Positions 58,946 to 64,000 of a stretch of 64,000 bases of DNA are shown piece after piece. Where the stretch lies: assembly GCA_022393335.1 (NCBI GenBank), contig JAJEKB010021931.1, positions 1,266,150 to 1,330,149 of the forward strand, written 5' to 3'. The position numbers and the translations under genes were made by a program. Each line of letters opens with the position of its first letter. The stretch's first letter is position 1. This DNA is from Macrotrachela quadricornifera (taxonomy: Eukaryota > Rotifera > Eurotatoria > Philodinida > Philodinidae). The notes under the pieces are model-generated. The model was given only the letters and a program-made list of their open reading frames with translations. It had not been told where the DNA came from and searched no databases.

Positions 58946-61281
58946 TTCGTGTATACAAGAAAAAGATGATTACAATATTAACGATATTATATATCAAGAA
59001 ACGAATTATTAAAAGTACAATTAAAAACAAATTGCATACTTGAAGACACATATACTGAAATCAAACGAACCAAAAAGTAGTTAAATAGTTGGACGTTTTT
59101 CAATCGTTTTATTTATTTATTGTATTTGATCGTATTGTATATTACAAATTAATTAATATGATGGCTATCAATTTATAATAATGATCAATATTTTTATCAT
59201 TGTTTAATTTCAAAGTTTATTCAAAAGAACAAAATCTTCTACTCGAATATTATGATCGATAAATCTCTAGAATATTTTATGAGAATTTTTCCTTTTTATT
59301 TATTGAATATGATATTGCGATAGGCGATCAGACTTGACATCTTTTCTGCTTTCAACAGAAAATTTTTACTTTTTGAAGATTTTTCTCCTTTGTTAAATAC
59401 CATGTCATTTTTATTTTTCACCAATATTTTTCATCTGAAGGATTTTTTTCCATATAAAACTATACAAATATCCTAATCAATACTTGCAAATCTTTTTATT
59501 CTTGTACTTTTATAAAAATGATCTTTATTTTTACAGATCCAACTAGTTAGAGATGCTCATATTTTCTTTTATTTAGTCTCCATAGATTTTTAAAAGCTGA
59601 CAGATTTTTTTCTCTACTTTGTGGTGATAGTTATTTTGAGTCAATATTCTCAAAACTAAAACGTTCATTAAATGATAAAAAAAAACTGTATAGAAACAAA
59701 AGAAATAAAAGTTGAATTAAACAATACATTTTAATTCATTTTCCTCATGTACTATGATATATATATAGATATTCACTCGATAATTAAGATTTACTAAAAG
59801 CTATGAAAAGAAAGCATGTTCAACAATTTTATTTATTTATTAATTAACTGTTTGTTTATTGCTATGCAAGAAAGATCAAAATTTGATGCAAAAATTCTAA
59901 ATATAATTTCTGCATTGTCTTCTGTTCTTTTGACTTTCAAAAGTGATAGCACTAAAATGGATTTCGAAGTGAACAATCGGGTTTATTGTTATATTACATA
60001 CTTTGCAATACACTCATAAAAATCAATATTACATCTTGAAGATTCAGTTAAAATTGAATAAGTATAATGTTTTATGACGAAAGAAATATTTAGTAAAAAC
60101 ATATTCTCCTCCAATCAATTTCAAATTTTTTTTGATAAAACACAAAGTTGTTTTGTTTTGTAATCCTTGACACATACATATTCTGAAATATAGCGAATAA
60201 ATAAAAAAAAATATTGAGCATCATTAAATGATATAAAAAACTAATTATAATAATATGAGGAATTGTATGGATTTCATATGGAATCAAACATATATTTTTT
60301 GTTTTTAGATATCTTGTCTAGGAATATTCACAAGCTTTCTTCATAGATATCGATTAATTTAAAGAAGTTTAGAATTACAATCTAGTAATACAAGAAAAAA
60401 CAGAAATTCTACGATTTTTAGTTTGATAAAAAAATTTTAATAGTCTACATACTTGTTATGTCTTATAAAGTAAAGATACGTTTTGAGGTGATACTGTGGT
60501 CAGAAATAGATGTTGACAAATCTAGAAAAATTCTCAAATAATATCGAGTCAACTGGCCTTTAGTCGGAAAATATTGGAAAGATTTTAGTTATTTTAAAAT
60601 TTTATTCAATACACTCTATTATGAAAAAACTCAATGGCAATTTTCAATATGAGAAGTTACATCATGGAATATACAATCTAAGGTTTTATCTAACTATTCT
60701 TTGACGTAAAATCAATGACAACAATTCTATTGGAAAAATAGATTATGTATAATACATATTAGAAATCCACTATTTTGTTAACATGGTAATATGGAATTAC
60801 GACAGAATTTTTTTTGCTGGACATTTTATTGTCCATTTTCCAATGGAATTTTGATAATATTTTTTTCGAAAAATATTTGGAAGTATGTATAACAATAGTA
60901 AGATTTCGATTGATGTACATGCTGTGTTGTCATAATTCTCTTTAAAGCAGACACAATTTCATTCTTTTTAAATTAGTAATTTAATCGAATTCTTGTCATT
61001 GTTCGATATTCGTACTATTTTCTTTGATAATATGTAAAGAAGGTTATATTTCTTTTCACTATTATTTTAAATCCTTTTGGAATATCCTTGGATATCTTTG
61101 TTAGCACGTGAACTAAATCATCGTTCTTCTCGTTATCTATTCTGTATATCTTTTGTTTTGATTATATCTAATATTATATATATACAAGATGATCTATAGG
61201 TCTTGGATCTTGTAATAAAAATCGCGCTTTCTCCCTCATAACAAATTCAAAGGAAACTTTGGCGTATACGATTCTTTGTAA
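58946..61281. other. AT-rich intergenic desert
   Basis: About 2.3 kb of very AT-rich DNA; no gene, RNA or repeat supported. Confidence 0.45.
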
Positions 61282-61283
61282 TA

Positions 61284-62593
61284 CGTGGGTCGTTCAAAAA
61301 GTTCCCGGAATACTTTTATTGTAACACAATAAGAAGCGATATTTTTTTCACCTTTTAATTTATGTCTAGCTGGAACAGTGCTCCATCTATAGGTATCATA
61401 ATCATTAACCAATAAAATACCTGTGTTAATATAACGGTTTTCATCACATCACCCTTATTACACTGAAGGAAAATAAAAAGCTTGAGTGTCACTCAGTAAT
61501 AAAGTTTTTTGTTTTGGAAGGACAATCTTCATCCAATATTTATAAACGCATGGTAGCAGTTTATGGTAACCATGCCCTATCATGTACAACAGTTTTTGAA
61601 TGGGCTCGTTGTTTTAAAGATGGATGATTAAATATTGAAGATGATCCTAGATGTGGTCGACCAATTACTGCAATGGATGAGTAAACTGTTAAAGCTGTTG
61701 AAAGTCGAATCATTGAGGATCGTCGAATTACAATTCAGCAAATAGCATATGCCTTAGCCATTTCAACTGGCACGGTACATGGTATTATACATGATCAATT
61801 ATATTTGACTAAAGTTTGTTTGAGACAGGTACCACATTAACTAACACCTGATCAAAGACATAAACGTGTTCAATCATGTCAAGAATTTTGGGCTCGTTAT
61901 TCAGCTGAAGGAAACGACTTTCTTTTTCGAATTGTAACTGGTGATGAATCGTTTCTCCATTTTTATCAACCTGAATCAAAACAATGGAAACGAGCTGACT
62001 CACCACTATCAACTAAACTGAAACAAGAAAAGTCCGCTGGCAAAGTTTTATAATCCTTTTTCTGAGATCATAAAGAGATAATTCTCAAGACACTTGTACC
62101 AGTTGATACAACAATAACGAAGATATATTATGCAAACATTTTGGTTAATGAATTTCATCCAGAAATTAGTAAACAACGGCGAGGATCAATTTCAGCTGGT
62201 GTTATTCTTCATCATGATAATGCTCCAGTATTTACATCACATCTTGTTTTCTCTATTATTCACAATTTAAAATATGAATTGCTTTGTCATCCACCTTATT
62301 CTCCAGACCTGGCCTCTAGCGATTATTTTTTGTTTTTTATTTTAAAAGATTATCTTGCAGAACGACACTACAATGACCGAAGTTCATTAGGTTCATCAAT
62401 ATATCATTGTCTGAGCAGTATGTCTGAAGATGACTTTACAGCTGCCATACAAAAACTTCCAGAACGTTGGCAAAAGTGTATTTCGGTAGAGGGACGATAC
62501 TTCGAGAAAGGACACATATATTATATTAATAATTGTAACATATTTTGTTGGTTTATAATAAAACCATTCCGAGAACTTTTTGAACGTCCTACG
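61284..62593 (+). mobile_element. second mariner element, decayed
   Basis: Ends CGTGGGTCGTTCAAAAAGTT and AACTTTTTGAACGTCCTACG are inverted repeats extending about 28 bp with a few mismatches, with TA on both outer sides (61282-61283, 62594-62595). The 1310-bp length is that of a full mariner. The TIR differs from the first mariner, so it is a separate family. Confidence 0.85.
61551..62540 (+). pseudogene. mariner transposase (second family), broken
   Basis: Pieces in order: an HTH part (TTVFEWARCFKDG, stop, DDPRCGRPITA), RRITIQQIAYALAISTGTVH, TGDESFLHFY (first Asp), HHDNAPV (second Asp) and YSPDLASSDYFLF (third Asp retained). At least four in-frame stops (near 61627, 61682, 61840, 62051) and one frameshift near 62055-62070 inactivate it. 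The last 151 codons remain open. Confidence 0.85.
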
Positions 62594-62688
62594 TAAGTTT
62601 TATTATTATCAATTCATTTTAGCAATAATTTTATTTTAAAAGTTAAATAATTGAAAAAATATGAACATATAAAGATATGCAAAAAAAA

Positions 62689-63600
62689 TCAATGTGAAGA
62701 ATCACTGAAACTTGAACGCTTGGATGAAGATCTAAATCGTGGTGGTGACGGCAGTTTAGGTAGAGATGATTTTAGAGATTTAATTGCATCAAGTGGACTG
62801 CTTGTCGAATTTTCATCATCTTTTTCTGAAAATATATTCTTCAATGGTGGAAGTATATGTTTTTTATGTGAAGATCCTAGAAGAGGAAAATCTGATTCAA
62901 TTTCTTTAATTTGAATAATAAAAAGATCGTTGCCCGAATCAAGACATGAAATAACTTGAAATTTTCGAGCAGCAACAAGTAAAACTTCATCTTCTGTTGG
63001 TACTAATGAATATTTTTGAATATCTTTTCCAGAATTTGAATTAATAGTAAATAATGTTCTTGATCCTGTCTTTCCAAGATATTTTTCAGATTGAAGTACT
63101 TGTATTGAAGTTGTACATGATGAAAAAGCCCACCAAACAAATATTTTTCCTTGTGGATAATAAGCACTTAAATCTTTTTTTACTCCTCGATAAAGAGTTT
63201 GAGGAATGGATTGTAATTCATCAAGTGCTGAAATAAATAATTTTAAATAAAGATGCCATGGTTTTAATAATTCCTCATTTTCACTTCTTAATGTATTATT
63301 AAGAATAATATAAAATGATTGTTCTAATGGTATCCATTCTTGAGAATAGAGCATAATTGCAGCAGTTTCATCAATTGTTAAATTATCTTTTCCTTTATTA
63401 CATTGATGTTTTACTTGAGATACCATTTCTTTGACATCGGGAACAAATGAAATGATTGGTTCTACAGCAGCTTCAATTGAAACAATTGGCAAAGATTGAA
63501 AGTATTCACTTGGTGTAGGCATTTTGTCAGATGGTAAATTATTATCCATGAATCGAAGCAAATGTTGTGGTGCAAGTTTTTTTAAAATATTTTTAGCCAT
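62689..63600 (-). CDS. arginine ADP-ribosyltransferase (ART), single domain
   Basis: An intronless frame of 303 residues from the ATG at 63600 (MAKNILKKLAPQHLL). The ART domain covers about residues 70-235 with the R-S-E signature: R138 in LYRGVKKDL, S160-S161 in WWAFSSCTTS, and E203-D-E205 in LVPTEDEVLL. It would transfer ADP-ribose from NAD+ to arginine. Unlike the ART at 14.3 kb it has no TPR repeats; instead a basic, serine-rich tail (residues about 265-303) follows. It lacks a signal peptide, so it is probably cytosolic. All catalytic positions are intact. Confidence 0.9.
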   Translation of the reverse strand: MAKNILKKLAPQHLLRFMDNNLPSDKMPTPSEYFQSLPIVSIEAAVEPIISFVPDVKEMVSQVKHQCNKGKDNLTIDETAAIMLYSQEWIPLEQSFYIILNNTLRSENEELLKPWHLYLKLFISALDELQSIPQTLYRGVKKDLSAYYPQGKIFVWWAFSSCTTSIQVLQSEKYLGKTGSRTLFTINSNSGKDIQKYSLVPTEDEVLLVAARKFQVISCLDSGNDLFIIQIKEIESDFPLLGSSHKKHILPPLKNIFSEKDDENSTSSPLDAIKSLKSSLPKLPSPPRFRSSSKRSSFSDSSH

Positions 63601-64000
63601 TTTAAATACAATACACACTTGTTAAACTAAATGTTATATTTTTCTAAAAAAGTTTTAATAAAAAAAGTACATTCATAGTCAATTAGATGAGATATAAATT
63701 ACAATAATACATAAAGATTAATCTACCTTGAAAATGACCTATTTCTTAGGTATTACTTTTTATATATTAAGATCTAAAATGGATCAAATGTTCTTATATC
63801 ATCTACAATAACAAAAAAAAAGAATTAGTGTATTCATAATATTGAGCAACTTAATCAAATGATAATTCGTTTTTATTTATAAATATATAGGATTTATTTG
63901 GACGAGTATGTTTATCACTAACCTGTATTGCCTACATTTAAGAACAGAAAAAATGAATAATAGATACGTGTGCTTCATTATTTGCATTAGTAAACTTATT
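63601..64000. other. right-edge non-coding sequence
   Basis: AT-rich sequence 5' of the ART gene; nothing else recognised. Confidence 0.4.

Noticed and set aside
1..64000. tRNA or rRNA genes
   Set aside because: No cloverleaf with paired B-box/A-box or rRNA-like conserved stretch was noticed by eye; a covariance-model scan would be decisive.

Overview
The window is AT-rich eukaryotic DNA with short GT-AG introns (mostly 50-80 bp), compact intron-containing genes and a dense, mixed load of DNA transposons. The gene set suggests a bdelloid rotifer or a close relative: a TPR-fused arginine ADP-ribosyltransferase, a second ADP-ribosyltransferase, an orphan rhodopsin-like receptor, a lectin of the cyanovirin-N type and a GH26 glycanase. 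The species cannot be named from the sequence alone.

Layout. 1-5.9 kb: a Mutator-like non-autonomous transposon with a perfect 9-bp target duplication (265-1437), a small inverted-repeat element and degenerate tandem repeats. 6.4-7.1 kb: a three-exon gene for a small single-pass membrane protein. 7.7-12.4 kb: a Tc5-like transposon with about 255-bp inverted termini, into which a Ginger-type (integrase) transposon has inserted; both transposases are broken. 14.3-16.7 kb (minus): ART-TPR gene. 17.0-18.5 kb: a hAT-like MITE and an assembly gap that lies inside a perfect inverted repeat. 19.8-22.3 kb (minus): an F-box/LRR gene in which nearly every 28-residue repeat is its own 84-bp exon. 26.1-27.4 kb (minus): cytosolic 5'-nucleotidase 1. 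29.2-31.0 kb (minus): a CPA2-type cation/proton antiporter in six exons. 33.1-34.0 kb: a decayed piggyBac transposase. 36.65-41.9 kb (minus): a secreted GH26 glycanase in five exons, whose first intron holds a very recent LTR retrotransposon with identical LTRs. 43.4-44.6 kb: a hAT-like deletion derivative with GGGAT-rich termini. 44.9-45.3 kb (minus): a secreted cyanovirin-N homologue. 46-51.6 kb: minisatellite-bearing and foldback repeats. 52.0-53.0 kb: a 7TM receptor. 53.3-54.4 kb: second copy of the Mutator-like element. 55.2-62.6 kb: a TTAA-flanked foldback element, a MITE and two dead mariners. 62.7-63.6 kb (minus): a second ADP-ribosyltransferase.

The host genes do not form an operon or one pathway. 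Two are secreted carbohydrate-active proteins 3 kb apart on the same strand (GH26 and the lectin), two are ADP-ribosyltransferases, and the rest are housekeeping (nucleotidase, antiporter) or receptor/adaptor genes. Repetitive DNA includes Mutator-like, Tc5-like, Ginger, hAT-like, piggyBac-like, mariner/Tc1-like and LTR elements. All gene models were spliced by eye from GT-AG signals and reading phase; no database or transcript evidence was available.
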